Positions 1-8,886 of a stretch of DNA of 64,000 nucleotides are shown piece after piece; position 1 is the stretch's first letter; the number at the start of each line of letters is the position of its first letter. Location of the stretch: NCBI RefSeq assembly GCF_016185115.1, contig NZ_JACPOF010000005.1:1-64000 (forward strand). The letters run 5' to 3'. This DNA comes from Polaromonas sp. (GTDB lineage Bacteria; Pseudomonadota; Gammaproteobacteria; Burkholderiales; Burkholderiaceae_C). The notes beneath the pieces were generated by a model. The model did not search any database and had not been told where the DNA came from. It was given only the letters and a program-made list of their open reading frames with translations. The translations under genes and the position numbers were made by a program.

Positions 1-169
1 CGGTGCGATCGAGTTGCCAGAAGGCAAGGAAATGGTCATGCCGGGCGACAACGTGTCGATCACCGTCAAGCTGATCAACCCGATCGCCATGGAAGAGGGC
101 CTGCGCTTTGCCATCCGTGAAGGCGGCAAGACCGTCGGCGCCGGCGTCGTGGCCAAGATCATTGCGTAA
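1..169 (+). CDS. tuf: elongation factor Tu, C-terminal fragment (cut by window edge)
   Basis: The frame is open from the window edge to TAA at 167-169 and encodes the last 55 residues of EF-Tu. It includes the domain 3 stretch [17 protein letters not shown] and the signature end [21 protein letters not shown]-Tu delivers aminoacyl-tRNA to the ribosome as a GTP complex. Position just before rpsJ is the classic str-S10 junction, with only 25 nt to the rpsJ start, so tuf and rpsJ are probably co-transcribed. The upstream part, including the GTPase domain, is outside the window. Confidence 0.97.
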   Translation, partial: GAIELPEGKEMVMPGDNVSITVKLINPIAMEEGLRFAIREGGKTVGAGVVAKIIA

Positions 170-194
170 TTCTGCGAATACTTAAGGAATTACC

Positions 195-509
195 ATGGCC
201 ACCAAGCAAAAAATCCGCATCCGCCTGAAGGCGTTTGATTACAAGCTGATCGACCAGTCGGCAGCTGAAATCGTTGACACCGCCAAGCGTACCGGCGCGA
301 TCGTCAAGGGCCCCGTGCCCCTGCCGACCCGCATGAAGCGTTTTGACATCCTGCGTTCGCCGCACGTCAACAAGACCTCGCGCGACCAGCTCGAAATCCG
401 TACGCACCAGCGCCTGATGGACATCGTCGACCCAACGGACAAAACCGTTGACGCCCTGATGAAGCTCGATCTGCCTGCTGGCGTCGACGTCGAAATCAAG
501 CTGCAGTAA
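195..509 (+). CDS. rpsJ: 30S ribosomal protein S10 (NusE)
   Basis: A 104-residue protein of normal family length with the S10 signatures [13 protein letters not shown] and [20 protein letters not shown]10 is a 30S head protein and, as NusE, also joins antitermination complexes with NusB. An AAGGAA ribosome site lies 5-10 nt before the ATG. It is separated from rplC by about 200 nt, an unusually wide gap for this operon that contains a promoter (568-596), so rpsJ may be read mainly with tuf and the rest of S10 from its own start as well. Confidence 0.98.
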   Translation: MATKQKIRIRLKAFDYKLIDQSAAEIVDTAKRTGAIVKGPVPLPTRMKRFDILRSPHVNKTSRDQLEIRTHQRLMDIVDPTDKTVDALMKLDLPAGVDVEIKLQ

Positions 510-567
510 AGAGAATCGGGGTTTGGGCAACAGCCTGAACCCCAAAAGAACAGGTTTTGGCGCGGGC

Positions 568-596
568 TTGCCATTTTTGGCGGCCCGCGCTATACT
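568..596 (+). promoter_or_regulatory. sigma-70-type promoter for rplC and downstream S10 genes
   Basis: TTGCCA at 568-573 and TATACT at 591-596 are separated by exactly 17 nt, a near-consensus housekeeping promoter. The spacer and -35 lie inside an inverted repeat, GCGCGGGC at 560-567 and GCCCGCGC at 583-590, which could form a hairpin in read-through RNA from rpsJ. Initiation near 603 would give a leader of about 110 nt before rplC. A second weak hairpin, GGGGTTTGGGC/GCCTGAACCCC with wobble pairs, sits at 517-542 just after rpsJ. Seen in sequence; activity is inferred. Confidence 0.6.
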
Positions 597-712
597 CTTG
601 GGCTGTCCTTGGCGTGTTCACACGGCGAGGGCGGTTTTATTAACAGTCTTCTACACAAAAACGTCTGTGGCCAATTGAAGTCGCAGCGGTGGAAGTTACG
701 AAAGAACACATC

Positions 713-1396
713 ATGAGTCTGAGCAACTCCCTCGGGTTGCTGGGCCGCAAGGTTGGCATGATGCGTCTGTTCACTGATGATGGGGACACAGTTCCTGTCA
801 CGGTGGTGGATGTATCCAACAACCGCGTGACCCAGGTTAAAACCGAAGCAAATGACGGCTACAGTGCCCTCCAAGTGGCATTTGGCTCGCGCAAAGCATC
901 GCGCGTGACCAAGCCGGCCGCCGGCCACCTTGCAAAAGCAGGTGTTGAAGCTGGTGAAATCCTTAAAGAATTCCGCGTGACCGCTGATGTCGCAGGCAAA
1001 TACGCAGCCGGTACGGTTGTGCCTGCTGCTGACGTGTTTGCCGTGGGCCAGAAGGTGGACGTGCAGGGCACTTCCATCGGTAAAGGCTTCGCCGGCACGA
1101 TCAAGCGTCACAAGATGAGCTCGCAGCGCGCGTCGCACGGTAACAGCCGTTCGCACAACGTTCCCGGCTCCATCGGTATGGCGCAGGATCCCGGTCGTGT
1201 GTTTCCTGGTAAACGCATGACGGGCCACCTCGGTGACGTCACCAAGACCACACAGAACCTCGACATCGTTCGCATTGACGAAGCCCGTCAACTGCTGATG
1301 ATCCGTGGCGCCGTGCCTGGTTCCAAAGGCGGTTTTGTCACGGTTCGCGCCGCGATCAAGGCCAAACCAGCAGCTGCTGCAAAAGGAGCGAACTGA
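713..1396 (+). CDS. rplC: 50S ribosomal protein L3
   Basis: L3 of 227 residues, one of the first proteins in 50S assembly, contacting the 3' domain of 23S rRNA. Family stretches seen include [11 protein letters not shown] at the N-terminus, [15 protein letters not shown] and [13 protein letters not shown] at 689 in the same frame would add eight residues, but the ATG at 713 gives the normal L3 N-terminus [17 protein letters not shown] and is preferred. The stop overlaps the rplD start by one base, which suggests translational coupling. Confidence 0.96.
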   Translation: MSLSNSLGLLGRKVGMMRLFTDDGDTVPVTVVDVSNNRVTQVKTEANDGYSALQVAFGSRKASRVTKPAAGHLAKAGVEAGEILKEFRVTADVAGKYAAGTVVPAADVFAVGQKVDVQGTSIGKGFAGTIKRHKMSSQRASHGNSRSHNVPGSIGMAQDPGRVFPGKRMTGHLGDVTKTTQNLDIVRIDEARQLLMIRGAVPGSKGGFVTVRAAIKAKPAAAAKGAN

Positions 1397-2016
1397 TGCA
1401 GGTCGAACTCCTGAATGACCAGGGTATGGCTTCGTCCAAGGTGGACGTGCCTGATACCGTGTTTGGTCGCGAATACAACGAAAGCCTGATTCACCAGGTG
1501 GTCGTGGCCTTCCAGGCCAACGCCCGCCAGGGTACCCGGGCACAAAAAGACCGTGAGCAGGTCCGTCACTCGACCAAGAAGCCTTTCAAACAAAAGGGTA
1601 CGGGTCGTGCACGTGCAGGTATGACGTCTTCGCCACTGTGGCGCGGCGGCGGTCGTATCTTCCCGAACATGCCTGACGAAAACTTCACGCAGAAGATCAA
1701 CAAGAAGATGTATCGCGCCGGTATGGCGTCGATCTTCTCGCAGCTGGCGCGCGAAGGCCGCCTGTCTGTGGTTGACTCGCTGACTGTCGATTCACCAAAA
1801 ACCAAGGTCCTGGCCGACAAGTTCAAGGCCATGAACCTGAGCTCCGTGCTGGTCATCGCCGACGTGGTCGACGAGAACCTGTACCTGGCTTCACGCAACC
1901 TGGTCAACATTCTTGTGGTTGAGCCCCGCTACGCCGATCCGGTGTCGCTGGTTCATTACAAGAAGGTTCTGGTCACCAAGGCTGCCATGGACCAACTCAA
2001 GGAGATGTTCGCATGA
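1396..2016 (+). CDS. rplD: 50S ribosomal protein L4
   Basis: L4 of 206 residues. It contains the basic extended loop that lines the peptide exit tunnel, with [15 protein letters not shown], followed by the [13 protein letters not shown] stretch. In E. coli L4 is also the autogenous regulator of the S10 operon; whether the leader before rplC here is its target is unknown. It starts on the last base of rplC and overlaps rplW by four bases (ATGA), so rplC-rplD-rplW is tightly coupled. Confidence 0.97.
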   Translation: MQVELLNDQGMASSKVDVPDTVFGREYNESLIHQVVVAFQANARQGTRAQKDREQVRHSTKKPFKQKGTGRARAGMTSSPLWRGGGRIFPNMPDENFTQKINKKMYRAGMASIFSQLAREGRLSVVDSLTVDSPKTKVLADKFKAMNLSSVLVIADVVDENLYLASRNLVNILVVEPRYADPVSLVHYKKVLVTKAAMDQLKEMFA

Positions 2017-2348
2017 GCGTCCGTAACCCATCTTCTTCCAAGCTGAAATTCGACGAAGGCCGCCTGATGCAGGTCCTGGTCGCGCCCATCGTGTCTGAAA
2101 AGGCCACGATGATTGCGGACAAGACCAACGCAGTGACCTTCAAGGTACTGCAGGATGCCACCAAGTTTGAAATCAAGGCTGCCGTGCAGCTGATGTTCAA
2201 GGTGGATGTCCAGTCGGTGGCCGTCCTGAACATCAAAGGCAAGACCAAGCGCTTCGGCAAGTCCGTCGGCCGCCGCGACAACGTTCGCAAGGCCTATGTG
2301 ACGCTCAAGCCAGGTCAAGAGCTCAACCTCGGTGGGGAGTCTGCGTAA
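2013..2348 (+). CDS. rplW: 50S ribosomal protein L23
   Basis: L23 of 111 residues, located at the tunnel exit, where it docks trigger factor and SRP. The family core begins at about residue 19 with [15 protein letters not shown] and continues with NAVTFKV and the basic [20 protein letters not shown] loop. It is slightly longer than the ~100-residue norm because of an 18-residue N-terminal stretch. The in-frame ATG at 2067 is an alternative start, but the ATGA overlap with rplD favours 2013. Confidence 0.96.
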   Translation: MSVRNPSSSKLKFDEGRLMQVLVAPIVSEKATMIADKTNAVTFKVLQDATKFEIKAAVQLMFKVDVQSVAVLNIKGKTKRFGKSVGRRDNVRKAYVTLKPGQELNLGGESA

Positions 2349-3172
2349 TGGCTGTCATTAAAATGAAACCCACCTCGCCGGGCATGCGCGGCATGGTGAA
2401 GATCTCGCGTGACCACCTGTACAAGGGTGAGCCCCACGCACCGCTGCTGGAGCCGCAATTCCAGAAGTCCGGCCGCAACAACAACGGCCACATCACTGTT
2501 CGCCACAAGGGCGGCGGTCACAAGCACCACTACCGTGTGGTGGACTTCAAGCGCAACAAGGACGCCATTCCGGCCAAGGTCGAACGTATCGAGTACGACC
2601 CCAACCGCACGGCCCACATTGCCCTGATCTGCTACGCAGACGGCGAACGTGCCTACATCATTGCCCCTCGCGGCCTTGAAGTCGGCGCAACGCTGATCAG
2701 CGGTTCCGAAGCCCCGATTCGTGTCGGCAACACCCTGCCGATCCGCAATATCCCTGTGGGTTCGACCATCCATTGCATCGAGATGCAAATCGGCAAGGGC
2801 GCGCAGATTGCACGTTCCGCCGGCACCTCGGCAACCTTGCTGGCTCGTGAAGGTACTTACGCCCAGGTGCGCATGCGCTCCGGTGAAGTCCGCAAGATCC
2901 ACATCGAATGCCGTGCCACCATTGGCGAAGTCGCCAACGAAGAACACAGCCTGCGCCGTCTCGGCAAGGCCGGTGTGAAGCGCTGGATGGGTATTCGCCC
3001 GACCGTTCGCGGTGTGGTCATGAACCCGGTCGATCACCCACACGGTGGCGGCGAAGGCAAGACCGGCGAAGGCCGCCATCCTGTCGATCCATGGGGTAAC
3101 CTGACCAAGGGCTACCGCACCCGCAACAACAAGCGCACGCAAGTGATGATTGTTTCGCGTCGCAAGAAGTAA
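2348..3172 (+). CDS. rplB: 50S ribosomal protein L2
   Basis: L2 of 274 residues, a primary 23S rRNA-binding protein needed for subunit joining and near the peptidyl-transferase centre. The diagnostic C-terminal motif [13 protein letters not shown] is present, with the critical His, and upstream stretches such as [19 protein letters not shown] match the family. The start shares one base with the rplW stop (TAATG). Confidence 0.98.
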   Translation: MAVIKMKPTSPGMRGMVKISRDHLYKGEPHAPLLEPQFQKSGRNNNGHITVRHKGGGHKHHYRVVDFKRNKDAIPAKVERIEYDPNRTAHIALICYADGERAYIIAPRGLEVGATLISGSEAPIRVGNTLPIRNIPVGSTIHCIEMQIGKGAQIARSAGTSATLLAREGTYAQVRMRSGEVRKIHIECRATIGEVANEEHSLRRLGKAGVKRWMGIRPTVRGVVMNPVDHPHGGGEGKTGEGRHPVDPWGNLTKGYRTRNNKRTQVMIVSRRKK

Positions 3173-3181
3173 GGCTAACCC

Positions 3182-3460
3182 ATGACACGTTCACTCAAAA
3201 AAGGTCCCTTTGTCGACCATCACCTGGTAGCCAAGGCTGATAAAGCCGTTACCACGAAAGACAAAAAGCCGATCAAGACCTGGTCGCGCCGCTCCATGAT
3301 CCTGCCCGAGTTCATCGGCCTGACCATCGCCGTGCATAACGGCAAGCAGCACGTCCCCGTCTACATCACCGATCAGATGGTTGGCCACAAGCTGGGCGAG
3401 TTCGCACTCACCCGGACTTTCAAGGGCCATCCAGCTGACAAAAAAGTTGTGAGAAAGTAA
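3182..3460 (+). CDS. rpsS: 30S ribosomal protein S19
   Basis: S19 of 92 residues, a 30S head protein that works with S13 near the A site. It starts [15 protein letters not shown] and contains the family signature [20 protein letters not shown] and the C-terminal [16 protein letters not shown]. It lies 9 nt after rplB, with a short AAGGCTAACC spacer carrying the ribosome site. Confidence 0.98.
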   Translation: MTRSLKKGPFVDHHLVAKADKAVTTKDKKPIKTWSRRSMILPEFIGLTIAVHNGKQHVPVYITDQMVGHKLGEFALTRTFKGHPADKKVVRK

Positions 3461-3470
3461 GGAAAAGACC

Positions 3471-3800
3471 ATGGAAACACGTGCAACCCTCCGGGGCGTT
3501 CGTCTGTCGGTCGACAAGGGCCGCCTGGTCGCTGACCTGATCCGCGGCAAAAAAGTGGATCAAGCGCTCAACATCCTGACATTCACGCAGAAAAAAGCTG
3601 CTGGAATCATCAAGAAGGTGGTTGAGTCCGCCATCGCCAACGCTGAACATAACGACGGCGCCGATATCGACGAACTGAAGGTCAAGACCATCTACGTCGA
3701 ACAGGGCGCCACGCTCAAGCGTTTCTCCGCGCGCGCCAAAGGCCGCGGCAACAGCATCAGCAAGCCCACGTGCCATGTGTACGTTGTGGTCGGCAACTAA
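3471..3800 (+). CDS. rplV: 50S ribosomal protein L22
   Basis: L22 of 109 residues, normal for the family. Its beta-hairpin reaches into the exit tunnel; the corresponding C-terminal stretch [19 protein letters not shown] is intact, so nothing suggests a macrolide-resistance deletion. AAGGAAAAG before the ATG is a good ribosome site. It lies between rpsS and rpsC as in the canonical S10 operon. Confidence 0.98.
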   Translation: METRATLRGVRLSVDKGRLVADLIRGKKVDQALNILTFTQKKAAGIIKKVVESAIANAEHNDGADIDELKVKTIYVEQGATLKRFSARAKGRGNSISKPTCHVYVVVGN

Positions 3801-3812
3801 AGGCAGCAGGAT

Positions 3813-4712
3813 ATGGGACAAAAAATCAACCCAACCGGGTTCCGCCTTTCAGTCAGCCGCAACTGGTCAAGCCGCTGGTACGCGAGCAACCGTGACTTCG
3901 CCGGCATGCTGGCTGAAGACATCAAGGTTCGCGAATACCTCAAGGCCAAGCTCAAGAACGCTGCGGTTTCGCGCGTCCTGATCGAGCGCCCCGCCAAGAA
4001 CGCACGCATCACGATTTTCTCGGCACGTCCGGGCGTCGTGATCGGCAAGAAGGGCGAGGACATCGAGAACCTCAAGAAAGAACTGAGCCGCCAGCTGGGC
4101 GTGCCCGTCGCCGTGAACATCGAAGAAGTTCGCAAGCCTGAAATTGATGCCAAGCTCATCGCTGACAGCATCACCCAGCAGCTTGAGAAACGCATCATGT
4201 TCCGCCGTGCGATGAAGCGCGCCATGCAAAACGCCATGCGTCTGGGTGCCCTGGGCATCAAGATCATGTCGTCCGGCCGCCTCAACGGCATCGAAATCGC
4301 GCGTTGCGAGTGGTACCGCGAAGGTCGCGTGCCCCTCCACACCCTGCGTGCAGACATCGACTACGGCACCTCTGAAGCCAAGACCACCTATGGTGTGATC
4401 GGCGTCAAGGTCTGGGTCTACAAGGGCGATACCCTGGGCCGCAATGATGCGCCAGGCGCCAAGATGGCCGAAGTGGCTGACGAAGAACGCAAGCCGCGCG
4501 GCCCACGCCGTGATGCACGTCCGGGTACAGACCGTCCTGCAGCTCCACGTGGTGCCCGCGCACCCCGCGCCGCAGGCACGAACACCGCTCCGGCAGATGG
4601 AAGCGACAAGCCGGCTGAAGCTACCGTTGGTAGCGAAGCCCCGAAAACCACCGTTAAGCGCGTCCGTAAAGCCGCGCCAGCTGCAGCAGCTGACGGTGCC
4701 AAGACCGAGTAA
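3813..4712 (+). CDS. rpsC: 30S ribosomal protein S3 with long C-terminal tail
   Basis: S3 sits at the mRNA entry of the 30S subunit. Residues 1 to about 215 are the normal protein, with the KH-domain GXXG motif in [11 protein letters not shown] and the C-domain [20 protein letters not shown]. The protein is 299 residues against about 233 in E. coli. The extra ~80 residues are low-complexity and rich in Ala, Pro, Arg and Lys ([25 protein letters not shown]). Such tails are known in Comamonadaceae S3; the function is unknown and probably an extra RNA contact. Confidence 0.97.
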   Translation: MGQKINPTGFRLSVSRNWSSRWYASNRDFAGMLAEDIKVREYLKAKLKNAAVSRVLIERPAKNARITIFSARPGVVIGKKGEDIENLKKELSRQLGVPVAVNIEEVRKPEIDAKLIADSITQQLEKRIMFRRAMKRAMQNAMRLGALGIKIMSSGRLNGIEIARCEWYREGRVPLHTLRADIDYGTSEAKTTYGVIGVKVWVYKGDTLGRNDAPGAKMAEVADEERKPRGPRRDARPGTDRPAAPRGARAPRAAGTNTAPADGSDKPAEATVGSEAPKTTVKRVRKAAPAAAADGAKTE

Positions 4713-4736
4713 TCGGTCTAACTACGGAGAATACAA

Positions 4737-5153
4737 ATGCTGCAACCCGCTCGCAGAAAATATCGCAAAGAGCAAAAAGGCCGTAACACCGGCGTTGCCA
4801 CACGTGGCAGCTCGGTGGCATTCGGTGATTTTGGCCTCAAATGCACAGACCGTGGTCGCCTGACCGCACGCCAGATCGAAGCCGCACGCCGTGCGATTTC
4901 CCGTCACGTCAAACGTGGCGGCCGTATCTGGATCCGTGTGTTCCCGGACAAGCCGATTTCCCAAAAGCCTGCTGAAGTGCGTATGGGTAACGGTAAAGGT
5001 AACCCCGAGTACTACGTGGCTGAAATCCAGCCCGGCAAAATCGTTTTTGAAATCGTCGGCGTTCCTGAAGAACTGGCCCGAGAAGCGTTCCGCCTGGCAT
5101 CTGCCAAGCTGCCGCTGCGCACCACGTTTGTCAGCCGCATGATCGGCCAGTAA
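4737..5153 (+). CDS. rplP: 50S ribosomal protein L16
   Basis: L16 of 138 residues, bound near the A and P site tRNA elbows. Family motifs present include [17 protein letters not shown], then FGDFGLKC, the [22 protein letters not shown] signature region and a C-terminal [10 protein letters not shown]. It follows rpsC after 24 nt with a TACGGAGAA ribosome site. Confidence 0.98.
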   Translation: MLQPARRKYRKEQKGRNTGVATRGSSVAFGDFGLKCTDRGRLTARQIEAARRAISRHVKRGGRIWIRVFPDKPISQKPAEVRMGNGKGNPEYYVAEIQPGKIVFEIVGVPEELAREAFRLASAKLPLRTTFVSRMIGQ

Positions 5154-5165
5154 GGGGAAATGAAC

Positions 5166-5372
5166 ATGACCAAATCCACTGAACTCCGCCAAAAAGACGT
5201 TGCCGGCCTGAAAGCTGAAGTCAAAGAGCTGCAAAAAGCCCACTTTGGCCTGCGCATGCAAAAAGCCACGCAACAACTCAACAACACGGCAACGCTGCGT
5301 TCCACACGCCGTTCCATCGCTCGCGCCAAGACTATCCTGGCCGAAACCATCGTCAAGCAAGGAGCCAAATAA
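5166..5372 (+). CDS. rpmC: 50S ribosomal protein L29
   Basis: L29 of 68 residues, a small helical protein at the tunnel exit next to L23. It contains the expected [24 protein letters not shown] and the IARAKTIL end. Two ATGs are available, 5160 and 5166. The GGGG ribosome site at 5154-5157 is only 2 nt from the first but 8 nt from the second, so 5166 is preferred. Its stop overlaps the rpsQ start by one base. Confidence 0.96.
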   Translation: MTKSTELRQKDVAGLKAEVKELQKAHFGLRMQKATQQLNNTATLRSTRRSIARAKTILAETIVKQGAK

Positions 5373-5641
5373 TGACGGAAGCTAAAAAATCCCTCAAGCG
5401 CACCCTGATTGGCAAGGTGGTGAGCGACAAGCGCGCCAAGACCGTCACGGTTCTGGTCGAGCGCCGCGTCAAGCACGAGCTGTACGGCAAGATCGTATCG
5501 CTGTCCTCGAAGTACCATGCCCATGATGAAAAGGGCGAGTACCACACGGGCGACGTGATCGAGATCACCGAAAGCCGTCCTATCTCCAAGACCAAGAACT
5601 GGGTTGTGACCCGTCTGGTTGAGAAGGCTGCCATCGTCTGA
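5372..5641 (+). CDS. rpsQ: 30S ribosomal protein S17
   Basis: S17 of 89 residues, an OB-fold primary 16S rRNA-binding protein. [20 protein letters not shown] and the [19 protein letters not shown] segment match the family. It is the last gene of the operon here. A strong terminator follows and then a peroxiredoxin, so the spc operon (rplN onward), which follows rpsQ in many bacteria, is not next to it. Confidence 0.98.
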   Translation: MTEAKKSLKRTLIGKVVSDKRAKTVTVLVERRVKHELYGKIVSLSSKYHAHDEKGEYHTGDVIEITESRPISKTKNWVVTRLVEKAAIV

Positions 5642-5675
5642 TCCTGTGCAAACAGGCTCATGACTGAAAAGTCAA

Positions 5676-5709
5676 AAAACGGCTCACTGTGTGGGCCGTT
5701 TTTGTTTTT
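5676..5709 (+). terminator. rho-independent terminator of the S10 operon
   Basis: AAAACGGCTCAC (5676-5687) pairs with GTGGGCCGTTTT (5691-5702) with one G-T wobble and a TGT loop, followed by a T-rich run to 5709. A small perfect hairpin, TGACT-GAAA-AGTCA, precedes it at 5661-5674. It lies 34 nt after the rpsQ stop. Confidence 0.9.
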
Positions 5710-5838
5710 GGCCCAGTATCGGAGGTGTCAGTGAACGCTGACTGCGGCCTCCAACCCTCTGCAAGCAAGGCTTTCCTGTATCGATAAGAATAGCGTTTTC
5801 TTTTTATCCCCATTTACCTCACAAAACCGGAGCATTCC

Positions 5839-6345
5839 ATGATCAAAGTCGGAGACACCCTTCCTGCAACCACGCTGATGGAGTTTTCAGAAGTTGAAGG
5901 CAACGGCTGCAGCATCGGCCCCAACCCGGTCGATGTGGCCAAGGCCACCGCCGGCAAGACCATTGCCCTGTTTGCCCTGCCAGGCGCGTTCACGCCAACC
6001 TGCTCTGCCAAGCATGTGCCCGGCTATGTCGAGAAATTCTCCGAGCTCAAGGCGGCTGGCGTGGATGAAATCTGGTGCGTGAGTGTTAACGACGCCTTTG
6101 TGATGGGCGCCTGGGCGCGTGACCAGAAGACCGACGGCAAGGTGCGCATGCTGGGTGACGGCAGTGCCGAATTCGCCAAGGCCACCGGCCTTTTTCTTGA
6201 CCTGACGGCACGCGGCATGGGCGTGCGCAGCAACCGTTATTCGATGCTGGTCAAGGACGGGAAGGTCGCCAGCCTGAATGTGGAGGGCCCCGGCAAGTTT
6301 GAAGTGAGTGACGCCGCCACCTTGCTGGCACAAGCCAAAGCCTGA
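5839..6345 (+). CDS. peroxiredoxin, Prx5-like
   Basis: A 168-residue thiol peroxidase reducing H2O2 and alkyl hydroperoxides, presumably cytosolic as no signal is seen. The peroxidatic Cys55 is in the Prx5-type motif PGAFTPTCSAKHVPGY, and the conserved Arg-containing GVRSNRYSMLV lies near residue 134. Cys24 is a possible resolving residue. The domain covers the whole protein with no fused glutaredoxin. A terminator at 6400-6430 follows and the next gene points toward it. Confidence 0.92.
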   Translation: MIKVGDTLPATTLMEFSEVEGNGCSIGPNPVDVAKATAGKTIALFALPGAFTPTCSAKHVPGYVEKFSELKAAGVDEIWCVSVNDAFVMGAWARDQKTDGKVRMLGDGSAEFAKATGLFLDLTARGMGVRSNRYSMLVKDGKVASLNVEGPGKFEVSDAATLLAQAKA

Positions 6346-6399
6346 ATTTAGAGGGAAGTTGGCGCTCGCCAACGATGCCCCGCACGGGCGCGTTCCCGC

Positions 6400-6430
6400 A
6401 AAAATGCCGCTGCATGCCAGCGGCATTTTT
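6400..6430 (+). terminator. bidirectional terminator between peroxiredoxin and GNAT genes
   Basis: A perfect 13-bp inverted repeat, AAAAATGCCGCTG (6400-6412) and CAGCGGCATTTTT (6418-6430), with a CATGC loop. The A-run on one side and T-run on the other let it serve both convergent genes. Confidence 0.92.
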
Positions 6431-6475
6431 ATGTCTGTCCCCGGTGTTGCGTCTGGCAGGTCAAATTCGTCCCGC

Positions 6476-6970
6476 TCACGCGGCGAGATCGACTTTCAGG
6501 TAGTGAGCGCCCGCTATCGGGTTGTGATAGTAGGGTGGTATGTCTTCAAAACCCAGGTCTGTGTAGAGCGCGCGAGCCGATTCCATGTCGCTGAGTGTGT
6601 CGAGCAACAGGTGTCTGTAGCCAGCTACCCGCGCCATGTCGATGATGGCCTCCGCCAACTGGCGGCCCAGGCCAAACCGCCGAAAGGCCTTGCGTACGTA
6701 GAGCCGTTTCATTTCGCAGGCGTTGGGGTAATCGGCGGAATGCAATGCGCGCAGTGCACAGCAACCCGCTATCTCACCGTCCACCAGCGCGAGCAGCAGG
6801 GCGCCCCCGGGCGCTGCATAGTCGCCGGGCAGGCTGGCCAGTTCGGCATCGAAATCCTGGAAGCCGAGGTCTATGCCCAGCCCTTCGGCATACTCCTGAA
6901 AGATCAGTCTGGTGGCCGCGAGCTGTTCGGCACTTGTGGGGGTGATGAGCTGTATGGGACTGTGGGGCAC
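6476..6970 (-). CDS. GNAT-family N-acetyltransferase
   Basis: A single GNAT domain. The acetyl-CoA pyrophosphate loop is visible as VRKAFRRFGLGRQLAEAII (R/Q-x-x-G-x-G/A), preceded by the beta4 strand ACEMKRLYV and followed by LLLDTLSDMESARALYTDLGF. The substrate cannot be predicted. The GTG at 6970 places the first strand at PIQLITPTSAEQLAATR; an ATG at 7051 would add 27 residues of non-family sequence and is less likely. It is convergent with the peroxiredoxin and appears monocistronic. Confidence 0.85.
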   Translation of the reverse strand: MPHSPIQLITPTSAEQLAATRLIFQEYAEGLGIDLGFQDFDAELASLPGDYAAPGGALLLALVDGEIAGCCALRALHSADYPNACEMKRLYVRKAFRRFGLGRQLAEAIIDMARVAGYRHLLLDTLSDMESARALYTDLGFEDIPPYYHNPIAGAHYLKVDLAA

Positions 6971-7177
6971 TGAGTTTGCATCCGCGTTTCGGAAGATGCG
7001 CCCACTATACAGATGCGTCGGAGAAATTTCCTGTTGCTGCCCGCCACGCAAAATTTATCGGTGCTTTCCCGAATCCCCCCATTTTTGCGGAACTTGTTAA
7101 GCTCCACCCCACTCAAGCCAGCTTGCGAGAATAAAAATCCTGCGCGGGTTAGAACCAAAAATAACGAGAGGGGAATC

Positions 7178-7261
7178 ATGAAACCGGACACCTGCACTGC
7201 ACCTGCGAAAGTCATGCCGATTTTCCGGCTACTTGACGCCTGCGGACCCGCCCCCTGCTGA
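7178..7261 (+). CDS. possible 27-residue Cys-containing small protein or leader peptide
   Basis: An ATG at 7178 preceded by a very good ribosome site (GAGAGGGGAATC) opens a 27-codon frame to TGA at 7259-7261. The product has three Cys (positions 6, 22, 27) and ends LLDACGPAPC. It starts 150 nt before the membrane-protein gene at 7328 and ends 66 nt before it. I do not recognise it. It could be a small protein, a peptide precursor or an upstream leader; chance cannot be excluded at this length. The surrounding 7052-7327 region holds no other convincing gene. Confidence 0.35.
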   Translation: MKPDTCTAPAKVMPIFRLLDACGPAPC

Positions 7262-7327
7262 GTCCAGACAGCTCCTGCCGCGGCATGCGCCTTCAAGTCC
7301 AAATATCAAAAAGCAGAGGAAAACAGC

Positions 7328-8152
7328 ATGAATGAATTGTTGAGCAACCCGGCAATACAGGCGGGCGTCGCCCCTTTCGTTGCTGCACTGGTCGTTGCTG
7401 CGTTGCTGCATAGAACCCGCCTGCTCGGGCTGGCCATTGGCGCAGGTTTTTTTACCGTCGTTTTTCTGGCTCTGGGGTTTTCTTTTGATTCGCTGACTTC
7501 TGCACGCAAGATGGTTCTGGCCGGGACGGCAACAACAATTCTGGTGCTCGTGCTGGAGTTGACCAGCGTGCAGTCAGGCAAAGCCGTGCGAGCAGCGCTG
7601 GCCCTGCTCGCTGCGGCTGCAGCGGTCTGGGTCGTGCTGCGCGTTCTTCAGCAAAAGGAAACCGGCCCCGCCCTGCTGGCAGGTGCGGCTGCGGCCCTCT
7701 ACCTTGCAGCGCTGGTGGAATCCGGCAACCGCGCGGGCGACGATTCGGTAAGTGCGGCCTCTGGCGCGTTGATGCTGGGCCTGTGCAGCGGCGGTCTTGC
7801 GCTGCTTGGCGCATCGGCCTCCCTGGCCCAGGTCGGCATCGCGATAGGCGCTAGTTCTGGCGCTGCGCTTCTGCTGCAGATGTTGACTGGAAAGCGTGCA
7901 CCTACCGGATGGACTCTGGCGTTACCGGCCACCGTGGTCGCCGGCCTGGTGGGCCTGCTGGCCGTCTTTACCGGCTCGTTGCCGTGGTACTGCCTGCTGC
8001 CGACTCTGGCCATTTCCTGGGCCCCGCGTGTGGTTCCCACCGGTAAATGGCCGGTCTGGCTCACCGCTTTCCTGAGCGCCCTGGCGGCGCTTGTCCCCAT
8101 GTTGCTCGCAGTGGCCATTGCCTGGTTTACTGCGGGATCATCGTCCACTTGA
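7328..8152 (+). CDS. polytopic inner-membrane protein of unknown function
   Basis: 274 residues, almost entirely hydrophobic, with about eight or nine predicted membrane spans (for example AGVAPFVAALVVAALLH, LLGLAIGAGFFTVVFLALG, AALALLAAAAAVWVVLRVL, LPATVVAGLVGLLAVFTGS, FLSALAALVPMLLAVAIAWF). There is no recognised transporter motif or large soluble domain. The ribosome site AGAGGAAAACAGC precedes the ATG. The short 27-codon frame lies upstream and yceI is 48 nt downstream in the same direction, so co-transcription with YceI is possible. Confidence 0.75.
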   Translation: MNELLSNPAIQAGVAPFVAALVVAALLHRTRLLGLAIGAGFFTVVFLALGFSFDSLTSARKMVLAGTATTILVLVLELTSVQSGKAVRAALALLAAAAAVWVVLRVLQQKETGPALLAGAAAALYLAALVESGNRAGDDSVSAASGALMLGLCSGGLALLGASASLAQVGIAIGASSGAALLLQMLTGKRAPTGWTLALPATVVAGLVGLLAVFTGSLPWYCLLPTLAISWAPRVVPTGKWPVWLTAFLSALAALVPMLLAVAIAWFTAGSSST

Positions 8153-8200
8153 GTGGATTGTCTAGTGTCGTCACCTTACCCCATCAAGAGGAGCTAACTT

Positions 8201-8794
8201 ATGTCCCGCCTTTCGACCGCCCTGGCAGTTTGCCTGTTTCCCCTGTCGCTGTCCGTGCTGGCAGCACCAGCGACCTATGTCATAGATCCGCTGCACTCCT
8301 TCCCCAACTTCGCGATCAATCACCTCGGCATGACCACCATCCATGGCCGCTTTGACCGCATGACGGGCACCATCACGCTTGACCAGGCGGCGAAGACCGG
8401 TTCGCTGGAAGCCAAGATCGCCAGCGCGTCCGTCAACAGCGGTGACGCCAAACGTGCCGACGGCACCCGCTCGCGCGACGAACACCTGCGTTCGGCAGAC
8501 TTCTTCAACAGCGCGGAATTTCCGGATGTCGTTTTCAAGTCCACCAAGTTCAACTTCAAGGGTGACGACGTTGAAAGCGTTGACGGCACCCTGACCATGC
8601 TCGGCGTGACCAAGCCGGTCAAACTCGCCGTCACTTCTTTCAAGTGTGCACCTCACCCCTTCAACAAGAAGCCCATGTGCGGCGCGGACGTGCAGACCTC
8701 CATCAAACGTACCGACTGGGGCATGAAATTCGGCGTGCCAGCCATTTCCGATGAAGTCAAGCTGAGCATCAGCATCGAAGCCTACCCGCAATAA
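8201..8794 (+). CDS. YceI-family periplasmic lipid-binding protein
   Basis: 197 residues with a Sec signal peptide (hydrophobic ALAVCLFPLSLSVLAA, cleavage probably before APATYVID). The YceI lipocalin-like fold is recognised from YVIDPLHSFPNFAINHLGM, the HGRFDRMTGTITLD segment and RTDWGMKFGVPAISDEV at the C-terminus. YceI proteins bind long-chain isoprenoid or polar lipids in the periplasm; the exact ligand here is unknown. The ribosome site AAGAGGAG is strong. Confidence 0.92.
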   Translation: MSRLSTALAVCLFPLSLSVLAAPATYVIDPLHSFPNFAINHLGMTTIHGRFDRMTGTITLDQAAKTGSLEAKIASASVNSGDAKRADGTRSRDEHLRSADFFNSAEFPDVVFKSTKFNFKGDDVESVDGTLTMLGVTKPVKLAVTSFKCAPHPFNKKPMCGADVQTSIKRTDWGMKFGVPAISDEVKLSISIEAYPQ

Positions 8795-8827
8795 GCGCGG
8801 TTCAGGTTCTTAAGCTGGCCCAACAAG

Positions 8828-8865
8828 AAGGGGCTGGATTCATGCGAATCCAGCCCCTTTTTTTT
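8828..8865 (+). terminator. terminator between yceI-type gene and convergent TlpA-like gene
   Basis: AAGGGGCTGGATTC (8828-8841) and GAATCCAGCCCCTT (8846-8859) form a perfect 14-bp stem with an ATGC loop, followed by eight T to 8865. Confidence 0.95.
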
Positions 8866-8886
8866 GTATGCGGAACGCTTGCCGGC

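Noticed and set aside
3813..4712. S3 C-terminal tail as a gene fusion
   Set aside because: Low-complexity basic tails of this kind are usual in Comamonadaceae S3 and contain no second domain.
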